Shown here piece after piece: positions 1 to 9,154 of a stretch of 64,000 nucleotides of DNA. Within the stretch, counting starts at the first letter, position 1, and each line of letters begins with the position of its first letter. The translations under genes were made by a program, and so were the position numbers. Source of the DNA: Bog-473 sp963800725 (GTDB lineage Bacteria; Actinomycetota; Acidimicrobiia; Acidimicrobiales; RAAP-2). The notes below the pieces were generated by a model. The model was not told the DNA's origin. It ran no database searches and saw only the letters and a program-made list of their open reading frames with translations. The stretch spans positions 1 through 64,000 of the forward strand of contig CAWDCE010000022.1 of NCBI GenBank assembly GCA_963800725.1, written 5' to 3'.

Positions 1-31
1 TACCTCGACAAGCAAGAAAAGGAGTCTCACC

Positions 32-643
32 ATGGGACATGAAGGACAGCACAAGCACATACATCACGATCACGATCACGATCACGGCCACGATCACGGC
101 ATGCCCCGGGGCCCACGCAGCGCGCAGGCACGTCGTGGTGATCCCTGGGGCGGCGAGCGGGGCGGTCGCGGCCGTTTCGGCGGCGAACGAGGAGGCTGGG
201 GTGGTGGACGGCGGATGCGCCGAGGCGACATCCGCCGGTCCATCCTCGCCGCACTCAAAGAGAGTCCCGCTCACGGCTACGAAGTCATGCGTCGCCTCGA
301 AGAGATGAGCGGTGGACTGTGGCGACCAAGCCCCGGCTCGGTCTACCCGCACCTCCAGATGCTCGAAGACGAGGGCATGGTGCGCTCGTCCGAAGTTGAC
401 GGCACCAGAATCTTCACGCTCACCGAGGCAGGCGAGGCTGAAGCGGCCAAGGGCACCGGGCTGCCCTGGGACCAAAGCGCTGACGGTGAAAATCAGATCC
501 GCACTTTGCGGCTCAGTGCGGCCCAGCTGATGAGCGCAGCCAAGCAACTCTCGGGGGCCGGTGCTGGACCCCAGGTCGAGCGCGGCATCGCCGTCCTCAA
601 GGCGGCCCGCCGTGAGATCTACCAGATCCTCGCCGAGGATTAG
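32..643 (+). CDS. PadR-family transcriptional regulator with His-rich N-terminus
   Basis: The 203-residue protein has a PadR winged-helix domain at about residues 64-135. Recognisable elements are a helix followed by HGYEVMRRLEE, then the typical PSPGSVYPHLQMLEDEG recognition region and a wing ending in LTEAGE. PadR proteins usually repress a neighbouring transporter or detoxification gene. The first 23 residues are unusual: alternating His/Asp/Gly with about a dozen histidines, then a Gly/Arg-rich linker to residue 62. The start is supported by an AAAAGGAG element 8 nt upstream. An ABC exporter follows 29 nt downstream on the same strand, so it probably autoregulates that operon. Metal sensing by the His tract is inference only. 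Confidence 0.9.
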   Translation: MGHEGQHKHIHHDHDHDHGHDHGMPRGPRSAQARRGDPWGGERGGRGRFGGERGGWGGGRRMRRGDIRRSILAALKESPAHGYEVMRRLEEMSGGLWRPSPGSVYPHLQMLEDEGMVRSSEVDGTRIFTLTEAGEAEAAKGTGLPWDQSADGENQIRTLRLSAAQLMSAAKQLSGAGAGPQVERGIAVLKAARREIYQILAED

Positions 644-672
644 CACCTTGGGGGTACTGTGAACGAGACGTC

Positions 673-1668
673 ATGACCTCGACCACCACCACGCCAAATC
701 CCGCACCGATCGACGGGGAGCCAGCTCCGATCATCGAGGCCGTGAATCTGGTGAAGACCTATCCGGGAACCGATTTTCGAGCCGTCGACGGGCTGAACCT
801 CTCGGTGCACACCGGGGAGGTGTTCGGCCTCTTGGGCCCCAACGGCGCTGGCAAGACCACCACGGTCGGCGTGCTCACCACCCGGGTCATCCCAACGGGC
901 GGTCACGCCAACGTCGGAGGGATCGACGTCGTCGCGGACCTGACACTGGCCAAGCAACTCATTGGCGTGGTCTCTCAGCAAAACACCCTCGACCGCCAAC
1001 TGACGCCATGGGAAAATCTCTACTTCCACGGACGCCTTTTCGGGATGGGCGTGCGCGAGTGCCGCCAGACCGCTGACGAACTCTTGGAGCGCTTCCAGCT
1101 CACCCGCTTTGCCAAGGCGTCGGTCTATGCGCTTTCTGGGGGAATGGCGCAACGGCTGATGGTCGCCCGGGCCATCTTCCACCGTCCCGCCGTGTTGTTC
1201 CTCGACGAACCGACCGCCGGCCTCGATCCCCAGGGGCGGCTGGCCTTGTGGGATCTTCTGCGGGGCCTCAACGTGGACGGGCAAACCATCATGTTGACCA
1301 CCCACTACATGGAAGAGGCCGACAAGCTCTGCGGACGTGTCGCCATCATGGACCACGGAAAGATCCTGGCGCTCGACACGCCGACCCAGCTCAAACAAGG
1401 GGTGGGCGCCGACACGATCGTCACCGTCAAGGCCGAAGGTGATCCGCTCGCCATGGCCGAGCACTTCACCCGCGACGTCGAGGGCATCACCCGCACCAGG
1501 ACGGTGCCCGGCGGGGTCGAACTCCATGTGAAGGGGTCGGACCGTTTGGTCCCGCGGGTCGTGGCGGCCGCAGAATCGGGCGGCTATTTGCTCGCGGATC
1601 TCTCGGTCGCCGAACCCACCCTCGAAACCGTCTTCATCGGACTCACCGGCAAGGAGTTGCGCGACTGA
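673..1668 (+). CDS. ABC transporter ATP-binding protein, DrrA type
   Basis: This 331-residue cytoplasmic ATPase of an ABC-2 exporter has Walker A GPNGAGKTT (about 55-63), Q-loop SQQNT (about 101), signature LSGGM (about 154) and Walker B VLFLDEP (about 174-180). The switch-region His lies in TTHYMEEA. The C-terminal part ends with the conserved LTGKELRD seen in daunorubicin-resistance ATPases. Its TGA overlaps the ATG of the permease by one base (TGATG), so the two are translationally coupled. Substrate is unknown; DrrA relatives export hydrophobic drugs or lipids. Regulation by the upstream PadR gene is likely from position. Confidence 0.93.
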   Translation: MTSTTTTPNPAPIDGEPAPIIEAVNLVKTYPGTDFRAVDGLNLSVHTGEVFGLLGPNGAGKTTTVGVLTTRVIPTGGHANVGGIDVVADLTLAKQLIGVVSQQNTLDRQLTPWENLYFHGRLFGMGVRECRQTADELLERFQLTRFAKASVYALSGGMAQRLMVARAIFHRPAVLFLDEPTAGLDPQGRLALWDLLRGLNVDGQTIMLTTHYMEEADKLCGRVAIMDHGKILALDTPTQLKQGVGADTIVTVKAEGDPLAMAEHFTRDVEGITRTRTVPGGVELHVKGSDRLVPRVVAAAESGGYLLADLSVAEPTLETVFIGLTGKELRD

Positions 1669-2576
1669 TGTCTGCCACTACATCCCAACCGAGCGTCGGC
1701 ACCTCATGGGACGGAACCCACCACGCGGTGTCGCTCACGCCGTTGCGTTCGGCCACAGCGGCCAGTTGGACAGCACTCGGTGCCCTCATCGTGCGCGACC
1801 TCGTCGTGCTGCGCAAGCATCTCGTCGAATTCACCGTGCGCACGTTGGTGCAACCGTTCTTGCTTTGCTTCGTCTTCTTGTACGTGTTCCCGAAGATCGG
1901 ACAAGGCATCGGGGCCTCGAGCGGGATCCCCGGTGCCGAATCGGCCTTTGCGACCGTGCTGGTCCCAGGCGTCGTCGGCCTTTCCATCATGTTCCAAGGA
2001 ATCCAGGCCGTGGCCATGCAGCTGGCCCAAGAGTTTGGGTTCACCCGTGAGATAGAGGACCGGGTGCAAGCTCCGTGTCCGATTTGGCTGGTGGCAATTT
2101 CCAAGGTGATCTCCGGAGGTGCCCAAGGGTTGATCTCGGCCATCATCGTGCTGCCGATCGCCTCGGTGGTCCATGCAGCCGGTGTCGAAGCGCAGATCAA
2201 CTTGCACTGGCTCATCATCTTGACGATGGTGCCGCTGGCCTGCATCGCCATGACCTCGCTCGGGCTCTTGTTGGGCACCAGCTTCGAGCCGCGCAACCTC
2301 GGTCTGATGTTCGGCTTCATTGTCCTGCCGATCACCTTCCTCGGCGGTACGTATTACGAGTGGACCCGACTCTCCCCGGTCTACGTCGGTGGGTTCCATT
2401 GGTTGCAGGTCCTCGTGTTGGTCAATCCCTTGATCTACGTGAACGAGGGCATGCGCGCTGCATTCACCAACGCACCCCACATGCACCTCTATGTGATCTA
2501 TCCCGCACTCGTCGCATTCAGCGCGCTGTTCTTGACACTTGGGCTTCGGAACTTCCGGCGCAAGGTCTTGGCCTGA
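1668..2576 (+). CDS. ABC-2 type permease, DrrB type
   Basis: This 302-residue integral membrane protein has about six hydrophobic segments and the ABC-2 permease pattern, including a mid-protein EDRVQAP coupling motif after the GFTREIEDR segment and a final RNFRRKVLA basic tail. It pairs with the preceding ATPase to make a homodimeric-permease exporter. The start is the ATG that shares one base with the ATPase stop. The N-terminal 40 residues are polar and cytoplasmic. Nothing in the sequence fixes the substrate. Confidence 0.92.
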   Translation: MSATTSQPSVGTSWDGTHHAVSLTPLRSATAASWTALGALIVRDLVVLRKHLVEFTVRTLVQPFLLCFVFLYVFPKIGQGIGASSGIPGAESAFATVLVPGVVGLSIMFQGIQAVAMQLAQEFGFTREIEDRVQAPCPIWLVAISKVISGGAQGLISAIIVLPIASVVHAAGVEAQINLHWLIILTMVPLACIAMTSLGLLLGTSFEPRNLGLMFGFIVLPITFLGGTYYEWTRLSPVYVGGFHWLQVLVLVNPLIYVNEGMRAAFTNAPHMHLYVIYPALVAFSALFLTLGLRNFRRKVLA

Positions 2577-2636
2577 TCACCACGGCCGGCGTGGCCGCGC
2601 CCTGAGCACCACCGTCCACGCCGCCATGAAAACCGC

Positions 2637-3311
2637 TTAGAGGACCCGCAAAGCTCCCGGATCGGCGCGCTCTGACCTGGTGAACGCCCGCAGGGCAACC
2701 AGATCACCGAGCTGGTGTCGGGCCAAATCCATACAGACGCCGAGACAGACCTCGAGCGCTTCGGCCGGAGGGTCGGGCAGATCGTCGGCCGCCACAGAAG
2801 CCACGAGGTCGTCGCCGTGCACCACGACTTCGAGGGTCCGGGTGCGTACATAGTCTCGAAGCGTCGTCGTTGCGCCGGGAATCCTCACGATGCCAATGGC
2901 TCGGTTCTGCGGAATCGTGGCGAGCAATGGCGTCAGTTCGGTGCGGGCTCGTCGGGCCATCTTGAGCAGCGACCCCTGGCCTCGGGCGGCGATCTCTTCG
3001 GCTCCGGCCCGCAGCGCCGCGAACAACGGATCGTCCCCGTCGGCCTCATCGACCCGGTTCGGTGCGAAATACTCCGCCAACGTCACCGATCGTCCTCGGG
3101 TCGGCTCAGGGCCTTCGAGGGGCTGGAGCAGGCGAACGATGCCGCCCAGCACCGCATGGACCGCCACTCCCCCAGTGCTGTATCGGGCCAGCGCGCTAGG
3201 CGCATCCCAGGATTGAGCGATGGCGTCTCGCCCGAGAATATCGATCAGCCAATCGACGGCATCGAAGTAGGCAGCACGGTCGTGCGCAGCGATGGGGCCC
3301 GGTGCGCTCAC
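2637..3311 (-). CDS. Maleylpyruvate isomerase-like (MDMPI/DinB-fold) protein
   Basis: This protein of about 224 residues belongs to the actinobacterial maleylpyruvate isomerase family, whose fold binds a metal and mycothiol. The family signature is visible as LEVVVHGDDLVASV near residue 165, and an N-terminal four-helix region begins RAAYFDAVDWL. The GTG at 3309-3311 was chosen because it overlaps the TGA of the upstream glycosyltransferase in a GTGA arrangement. The open frame runs much further upstream but there it is antisense-phase noise. Function inside the family is often unknown, so no reaction is assigned. Confidence 0.7.
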   Translation of the reverse strand: MSAPGPIAAHDRAAYFDAVDWLIDILGRDAIAQSWDAPSALARYSTGGVAVHAVLGGIVRLLQPLEGPEPTRGRSVTLAEYFAPNRVDEADGDDPLFAALRAGAEEIAARGQGSLLKMARRARTELTPLLATIPQNRAIGIVRIPGATTTLRDYVRTRTLEVVVHGDDLVASVAADDLPDPPAEALEVCLGVCMDLARHQLGDLVALRAFTRSERADPGALRVL

Positions 3312-5029
3312 GGCGCGGACCCTCCCGACCGCCGGCTCACCGATCCGGTACACAACCCTGCCGGCGTCGTCGGACCCGGTGCCGCCGAAGGGTGCGAAGT
3401 GAAGTAGTAGATGAGGATGGTTCCGCCCAAGGTGCGGACCGGACAATAGGCACGCAACCATGAAAGGGCGCCGGGTGCGCCACTGGTCAGATCCGTCGCC
3501 GACGCCGCCACCCAACCGGTGATGCGACTCGGGTCCGCCCCGATGAGCTGGCGCGCTCCCGCGATGTCGGCGACGGTGACGCCCCTCGGTCCGAAATAGG
3601 CCACGTAGGGATGGCGGCCCTGGCTCCAAGAGTCCAGGCGAGCGAAGTCCTGGCCCCAATCGACATTCGAATCGGTGGCGACGCGATACGCAGGCGTGAA
3701 CGGCGGCGAGGTCCAGGCCAATGAGGCCGGATAGGACGCGGCCATCACGAGGCCGGCGGCGACCATGACGGCACCGAGTGCGAGCACCCCCGCACGACGA
3801 ACGGCGAGGGCGAGGGGCGAAGCGACCACCGTCCACAGTGCAATGGACGGCAAGAGATATCGCACACCGAGCGTCCTCGGATTGGGCAGCTCGAAAACGA
3901 AGAGGATGGCGGACGGCAGCGCGACCGCCACCAACGTCTGTCGCCACGTGGAGCGTGAGATCACGCCACGGCGCACCAAGAGCACGAGGGCTACCGGTCC
4001 GGCGATGAAAATCACGAGCACCGGGGTCGACAGCTTGATCAACAAGCTGGCCGGCCAGAACCACGCGTTGGCGCCCGACCATGACACCCCGAGGATGAAA
4101 CCGCTCGACGCGCCCGTATCATGGGTCGCCAAGAAGTGCAGGCCGTCGATGTAGGGCGCCGGCAGGAACGGCCCCGAATGCAGGACCACACTTGGGTCGA
4201 GCACGATGTAGATGAGCCACGTCAGGGCCCAGGCCACCACGGCGACGATGGCGCCCGAGACCCACGGGGTGCGGCCCCGTGCCCCGGAGCGAAAGCTGGC
4301 AATGATCACGACCGCGACGGCCAGCGCGGCGATGAGCAGTCCGGTGGCCTGGGCTGACACCACCGCCCCGACCGCCAGGCCCAAGGGAACCAACGACGCC
4401 CGGTCCCTCCTGCGGAGCCACCGCACCAAGGTCAGCGATACCACCACGCTGCACAACGCGAACGGGAGATCGACTCCGTCGAGGTGGCCGATCCCGACGA
4501 CGAGGGGATCGAGGAGCCACACCAGTGCCGCCAGGACTCCGGCCCAGGCCCCGAAAAGCAGACCGGCCAGGGAGAAGAGCGCGAGGGCGAGAACGGCCGC
4601 CTCGGCCAGCGGCACCATGCGCGAGGCCATTGTGGTTGAACGCAGCGTGCCGGCCGCGCTCTGGGCTCGCACGAACCTTGCCGAGTACGACCGCTCGTCG
4701 TTGGCGTTCCAGTGGCCATTGGCGGGTATCACCGGATGGACGGCCAGGACCGGCAGCGCGGCCAAGACCTTGAAGAGTGGGGGGTGCTCGGCGTTATCGG
4801 CTACGTCATGATGGAGGATGGCGATCAGTCCGGACGAGACGTAGACCGGTTCGTCGAATGTGGGCGAGTCATTCCAGGCTTCAAAGCCGCCGACGACCAA
4901 GAAGACCACGATGCCAATCCAGACCAGACAGAGCCCGAGACGACGACCGTCGGTCCAGCGCACCGGGTCTCCGCCCGCACCCAGGTGTTCAGATTCGGAC
5001 CGCTGGTCCACCAACAATTCGGCGCTCAT
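3308..5029 (-). CDS. Membrane glycosyltransferase, GT39/ArnT-like (PMT family)
   Basis: This 573-residue polytopic membrane protein has roughly 11-13 hydrophobic segments. The first extracytoplasmic loop carries the DEP motif (SPTFDEPVYVSSG, about residue 57) that marks PMT/ArnT transferases, which use polyprenyl-phosphate sugars. The catalytic Asp-Glu pair is therefore present. The C-terminus includes the extracytoplasmic VDWGQDF motif typical of dolichyl-phosphate-mannose-type enzymes. It presumably glycosylates a protein or lipid on the outer face of the membrane. The donor sugar cannot be told. It is coupled by GTGA overlap to the MDMPI-like gene. Confidence 0.85.
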   Translation of the reverse strand: MSAELLVDQRSESEHLGAGGDPVRWTDGRRLGLCLVWIGIVVFLVVGGFEAWNDSPTFDEPVYVSSGLIAILHHDVADNAEHPPLFKVLAALPVLAVHPVIPANGHWNANDERSYSARFVRAQSAAGTLRSTTMASRMVPLAEAAVLALALFSLAGLLFGAWAGVLAALVWLLDPLVVGIGHLDGVDLPFALCSVVVSLTLVRWLRRRDRASLVPLGLAVGAVVSAQATGLLIAALAVAVVIIASFRSGARGRTPWVSGAIVAVVAWALTWLIYIVLDPSVVLHSGPFLPAPYIDGLHFLATHDTGASSGFILGVSWSGANAWFWPASLLIKLSTPVLVIFIAGPVALVLLVRRGVISRSTWRQTLVAVALPSAILFVFELPNPRTLGVRYLLPSIALWTVVASPLALAVRRAGVLALGAVMVAAGLVMAASYPASLAWTSPPFTPAYRVATDSNVDWGQDFARLDSWSQGRHPYVAYFGPRGVTVADIAGARQLIGADPSRITGWVAASATDLTSGAPGALSWLRAYCPVRTLGGTILIYYFTSHPSAAPGPTTPAGLCTGSVSRRSGGSAP

Positions 5030-5178
5030 ACTTAGGCGGACCGAAGCATAGGAGGTAACATCGTCACAGTTCTGTAACGTGCTGTGCCTGAGCTGGGAAG
5101 ATTCCTAGTGACATTCGCGGCAACGATGCGACCCGCTCTGCCCCCTTTACCCCACTCCATGGACTTCATTCTCTCCAC

Positions 5179-6330
5179 ATGACGACAACTGACGACGACT
5201 ACGGCTCGGCCGCCCAGTCAAGTGCACCGACAAGCGAGGCGGCCGTCGCCCCATCGAGCCCACCGCACACAAAGGCGCGGCGCACGCCGGGTCGCTGGCT
5301 GTTGGACCACTGGACTGATCGGCGCCAGCGCCGGGTGCTGATCGGGTGGGGCATCTTGGCGGCCAGCTTGGTCGGGTACTTCTTCGTGGCCGGAATCCCA
5401 TGGTCGCTCGACTGGGTCTTCTTCTACATCCTGGCCGGAATCATCATCTCGAGTCTGGGCAGCGGCGTGCGCTGGAAGCGCTTGGTCGTCGACTGGGTAC
5501 CCCTCTTTGCGGTCTTGTGGTTCTACGGCCTGCTGCGCGGCTACGCGGCGCACACCTTGTGGGGACCGTTCATCCGGCCGCAGGTCTGGTTCGACACCCA
5601 TGTTTTTGGGGGCACCGCCATGACGGTGCGGCTCCAGCACTGGCTCTACACACCGGGACTCCACTTCTGGGACTACCTGGTGTGGTGCTGCTACATGAGC
5701 CATTTCTTCGTGTCGTTCATCATCGCCGGGGTCTTGTGGAAGACCAACTATCCGAAGTTCCGGCGCTTCGTGCCACTCTTCGTCGGGCTCACGTTCTTGG
5801 GATATACGACCTACGTCTTGTACCCAGCCATGCCACCGTGGATGGCCGGGGACCCCGCTGCGCCCTTCAGTTTTCACTTCCTCCCTCACGTGACCCGGAT
5901 CATCCCGGTCGTCCTTGACCATCTGCACCTGCACTCGGGCGCGGCCGTGTTCACCGGGGGCGACAACTACGACAACAACGTGGCGGCCATGCCGTCACTC
6001 CACGGCGCCTACCCAATGCTCATCTGCCTCTTCTTTTGGAAGGGATCGAGCCCACGCAAACGCATCTTGTTGGCCGCCTACCCGCTGGCCATGGCGTTCA
6101 CGCTGGTCTACACCGGCGAGCACTTTGTCATCGACATCTTGATGGGTTGGCTCTATGCCGCAGCCACGTTCTACTTCGGCTCCAAACTGCTCGATCGTTG
6201 GGAGGCCCGCCGACGCCGCAGGGGTCTCGACGCCGATGGACCGTGGACGAGCCTTATGGGAGACCCGGTGCCATCGGACTCTGCGAATCAGGCCCCGCCA
6301 ACCGGTCACGAGGTTCCCACAGCATCCTGA
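5179..6330 (+). CDS. PAP2-superfamily phosphatase/phosphotransferase (Aur1/IPC synthase-like)
   Basis: This 383-residue membrane protein has the PAP2_3 catalytic pattern: MPSLHGAYP (about 274) and YTGEHFVIDILMG (about 313). These supply the two catalytic His and the Asp of inositol-phosphorylceramide synthase-like enzymes. Five or six membrane segments precede and surround them. Actinobacterial relatives transfer or remove phosphate-linked headgroups from lipids. The N-terminal 45 residues and the C-terminal 40 are polar and variable. It is transcribed divergently from the GT39 gene, with 149 bp between starts that must hold both promoters. Confidence 0.86.
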   Translation: MTTTDDDYGSAAQSSAPTSEAAVAPSSPPHTKARRTPGRWLLDHWTDRRQRRVLIGWGILAASLVGYFFVAGIPWSLDWVFFYILAGIIISSLGSGVRWKRLVVDWVPLFAVLWFYGLLRGYAAHTLWGPFIRPQVWFDTHVFGGTAMTVRLQHWLYTPGLHFWDYLVWCCYMSHFFVSFIIAGVLWKTNYPKFRRFVPLFVGLTFLGYTTYVLYPAMPPWMAGDPAAPFSFHFLPHVTRIIPVVLDHLHLHSGAAVFTGGDNYDNNVAAMPSLHGAYPMLICLFFWKGSSPRKRILLAAYPLAMAFTLVYTGEHFVIDILMGWLYAAATFYFGSKLLDRWEARRRRRGLDADGPWTSLMGDPVPSDSANQAPPTGHEVPTAS

Positions 6331-6443
6331 GGCTGCCATCGGCTAACGAATTGCCTCGACAAGTCATCACCACGATGTCACGCGACTCGTATCTGGTTGC
6401 TGCGTGAGCCACACGGTCGTGGGTCGCCGTGCCGGCGCGTTGG

Positions 6444-6734
6444 TCAGTCCTCGCTGACCGTGACGTCCTTCCAAAAAGCGACGCGACCGGCAATCTCCGC
6501 TGCTGCATCTTTGGGCTGGGGGTAGTACCAGGCGGCATCGACACTGCGCTCGCTGCCGACGACCACGTCGTAGTAGCTGGCCTCGCCCTTCCAAGGGCAC
6601 ACGGTGTGGGTCTCGGACGGCTCGAGGGCCCCCGCGACGACGGAATCGAGGGGGAAGTAGTGATTACCCTCGATCACGATCGTTCGGTCGCTTTGGGCGA
6701 TTTGGGTGCCGCGAAAGGTGGCTGTGGCTGTCAT
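6444..6734 (-). CDS. DUF427 domain protein
   Basis: This small 96-residue protein matches the DUF427 family along its full length. Visible are an N-terminal strand with TIVIEGNHYFP, the central CPWKGEASYYDV motif and the C-terminal AAWYYPQPKDAA..AGRVAFWKDV block. Family members are beta-rich and widespread in actinobacteria. No biochemical function is established. It stands alone, converging with the PAP2 gene on its left. Confidence 0.88.
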   Translation of the reverse strand: MTATATFRGTQIAQSDRTIVIEGNHYFPLDSVVAGALEPSETHTVCPWKGEASYYDVVVGSERSVDAAWYYPQPKDAAAEIAGRVAFWKDVTVSED

Positions 6735-6952
6735 GGGCCGAGGCTAGCGGGGAGCACTTCGCCCCAAATCGCCCCGAAGGCGGACCGAGACATTCGGGGG
6801 TGCCACGCCTAAGATCTCAGCCACCTGGGTAGGGTACGAATCGCACCATGAACCGACCACGACTACGGGTGGTCCGGGCGCCGAAGGGAACGATCTGATG
6901 ACCAACCAAAGTCACAGACCCGCACCTTTGCCCCTGCAAGAGGCGTACAAGA

Positions 6953-8164
6953 ATGTGCCGCACGACAACCGAACGGTTGGCTGCTCCGCTGAGTGGCGAG
7001 GACCAGACCGTCCAATCAATGCCTGACGTCAGTCCCACCAAATGGCACCGGGCACACGTGTCGTGGTTCTTCGAAACCTTCATTCTCGGCCAGTTCGATG
7101 CCCAGTACCAGCCGTTCCACGACGACTACGCCTACATCTTCAACTCCTACTACGAGGCGCTCGGACAGCGCCATCCGCGCCACGAACGAGGTCTGATTTC
7201 ACGGCCGGGCATCGCAGAGATCGCCCGCTATCGCGCCTTCGTCGACGAGGCAATGGAGGCACTCTTGTGCCGCGAGCATGAGGCTGTCGTCCCCGATCTG
7301 GTGACCCTCGGCCTCAATCACGAGCAACAGCATCAAGAACTGTTGCTGATGGACATCAAACATGTCCTTTCCCGCAACCCACTCAGGCCCGTCTACCTGG
7401 CCGACCAAGGGCGGCCCATTGGTGCAGAATCGCCACCCAAGGTCGGTTGGATTGAATACGACGGCGGACTCGACGAGATCGGTCATGACGGCGTCGGATT
7501 CGGTTTCGACAACGAGTTTCCCCGACACCGGGTCCTCTTGAGCCCCTTCGCCCTGGCCGACCGACCGGTGACTTGTGGTGATTGGATCGCCTTCATGTCC
7601 GACGACGGGTACGCGCGGCCCGAGTTCTGGCTTTCCGACGGTTGGGCCATCGTCATGGCCCAACAGTGGCAGGCACCCCTCTATTGGTTCTGCGATCCCG
7701 ACGACCCGGCGCAGTGGTACCAGTTCACCCTGGCCGGTCCCCGACCGGTCGATCCCGATGAACCGGTCTGCCACATCAGCTACTACGAGGCCGACGCCTA
7801 CGCCCACTGGACCGGAATGCGGCTCCCGACGGAAGCAGAATGGGAAACGGTCGCGGCGCGCTCGGCGCAAGGAGACAACTTCCTCGGCGATTTCTCGCCC
7901 CACCCGCAGCCAGCGGTGTCGGATAATGCACTACTCGGTGACGTGTGGGAATGGACTTCGAGCGCCTACACGCCCTATCCCGGTTTCCGGGCCGCGCCGG
8001 GTGCCGTCGGAGAGTACAACGGCAAATTCATGGTGAGCCAGTACGTACTGCGGGGTGGATCGTGTGTCACCCCGCCTGGCCATATTCGTCCCACCTACCG
8101 CAATTTCTTTCCGCCGGGTGCCCGTTGGGCCTTCAGCGGGCTGCGACTTGCCCAAGACCCCTAG
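6953..8164 (+). CDS. egtB: Ergothioneine biosynthesis protein EgtB (sulfoxide synthase)
   Basis: EgtB is the non-haem iron enzyme that oxidatively couples hercynine to a thiol substrate. The N-terminal DinB-like domain carries the iron ligands: His in KWHRAHVSWFFETF and the His-x3-His-x-Glu motif in NHEQQHQELLL. The C-terminal half is a formylglycine-generating-enzyme-like lectin domain ending with VLRGGSCVTPP and RNFFPPGARWAFSGLRLA. Product is 403 residues from ATG 6953, slightly short. A plausible N-terminus (ATG 6898, ending LQEAYKNV) lies one base out of frame and would join if one C near 6958 were removed. egtD follows 14 nt downstream; egtA and egtC are absent here. Confidence 0.93.
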   Translation: MCRTTTERLAAPLSGEDQTVQSMPDVSPTKWHRAHVSWFFETFILGQFDAQYQPFHDDYAYIFNSYYEALGQRHPRHERGLISRPGIAEIARYRAFVDEAMEALLCREHEAVVPDLVTLGLNHEQQHQELLLMDIKHVLSRNPLRPVYLADQGRPIGAESPPKVGWIEYDGGLDEIGHDGVGFGFDNEFPRHRVLLSPFALADRPVTCGDWIAFMSDDGYARPEFWLSDGWAIVMAQQWQAPLYWFCDPDDPAQWYQFTLAGPRPVDPDEPVCHISYYEADAYAHWTGMRLPTEAEWETVAARSAQGDNFLGDFSPHPQPAVSDNALLGDVWEWTSSAYTPYPGFRAAPGAVGEYNGKFMVSQYVLRGGSCVTPPGHIRPTYRNFFPPGARWAFSGLRLAQDP

Positions 8165-8178
8165 AGGACCACACCGCC

Positions 8179-9150
8179 ATGACCTACTCGATCAGCGTCC
8201 ATCTCGGCCCGGACGAAATCCATGAGCGCATGCGCGACGACGCCATCGCCGGATTGCGGGCGAAGGAGAAGTCGATTCCACCGGTGTGGTTTTATGACGA
8301 GCGCGGGAGCCAACTCTTCGAGGAAATCACCCGCCTGCCCGAGTACTACCCGACGCGGGCCGAGCGTCACCTGCTCGAACGGCACGCCTTGGAGATCGCC
8401 GAGTTATCCAAGGCCGACACGTTGGTCGAACTCGGTGCCGGTGCGTGCGACAAGACTCGGGTCCTCCTCGACGGCATGGTCGAAGCCGAGACGCTCGCCC
8501 GTTACGTGCCGTTCGACGTGAGTGACGAATTCCTCCGGGGAGCCGCATCAAGCCTGTCCGAGGAATACACCTCGCTCCAGGTGCACCTCGTCATTGGTGA
8601 CTTCCATCGGCATCTCGCCGAGATTCCGACCGATGGCCGGCGGATGATTGCGTTCTTGGGCGGCACGATCGGCAATCTCGACCCGAAGCAGCGAGAACGC
8701 TTCCTCTTCGATCTCAACTGCACCATGTCGAGTGACGATTCCTTGTTGATCGGCACGGACCTGGTCAAAGACACCGGGCGACTGGTGGCCGCCTACGACG
8801 ACGCCGCCGGGGTCACCGCCGAGTTCAACAAGAACGTGCTCCATGTCCTCAACGCCCAGCTCGGTGGTGACTTCGACGTCGACAAGTTCATCCATATCGC
8901 TCGGTGGAACGAGGAGGAGCAATGCATCGAGATGCGACTTTCGGCGCTCGAGGCGGTCTCGGTGAACCTCAAAGCGGCCGACCTGCACGTGGAATTCGCT
9001 CCAGGTGAGGAGATCCTCACCGAGATCAGCTCCAAGTTCACGCCCGAGCGGGTGGCGGGCGAACTGACCGCGGCCGGGTTCGTGGTCGAGGGGACCTGGG
9101 GCGCTGAAGAGGGCGAGTTCTTGCTGACCCTCGCGCATCCCTACTGTTAA
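8179..9150 (+). CDS. egtD: L-histidine N(alpha)-methyltransferase EgtD
   Basis: This 323-residue SAM-dependent methyltransferase makes hercynine from histidine, the first ergothioneine step. Family hallmarks are the early YDERGSQLFEEIT.LPEYYPTRAE block, SAM motif I as LVELGAGACDKT, and GGTIGNLDP. Length agrees with characterised EgtD (about 320). The ATG at 8179 is preceded by AGAGG and lies 14 nt after egtB, so the pair is an operon. The next gene on the opposite strand ends only 4 nt away. Confidence 0.95.
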   Translation: MTYSISVHLGPDEIHERMRDDAIAGLRAKEKSIPPVWFYDERGSQLFEEITRLPEYYPTRAERHLLERHALEIAELSKADTLVELGAGACDKTRVLLDGMVEAETLARYVPFDVSDEFLRGAASSLSEEYTSLQVHLVIGDFHRHLAEIPTDGRRMIAFLGGTIGNLDPKQRERFLFDLNCTMSSDDSLLIGTDLVKDTGRLVAAYDDAAGVTAEFNKNVLHVLNAQLGGDFDVDKFIHIARWNEEEQCIEMRLSALEAVSVNLKAADLHVEFAPGEEILTEISSKFTPERVAGELTAAGFVVEGTWGAEEGEFLLTLAHPYC

Positions 9151-9154
9151 GGCT

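Noticed and set aside
2637..4082. 481-codon minus-strand frame for the maleylpyruvate isomerase-like protein
   Set aside because: The part upstream of 3311 overlaps the glycosyltransferase gene on the same strand in another frame and has no family sequence; the GTGA junction fixes the start.
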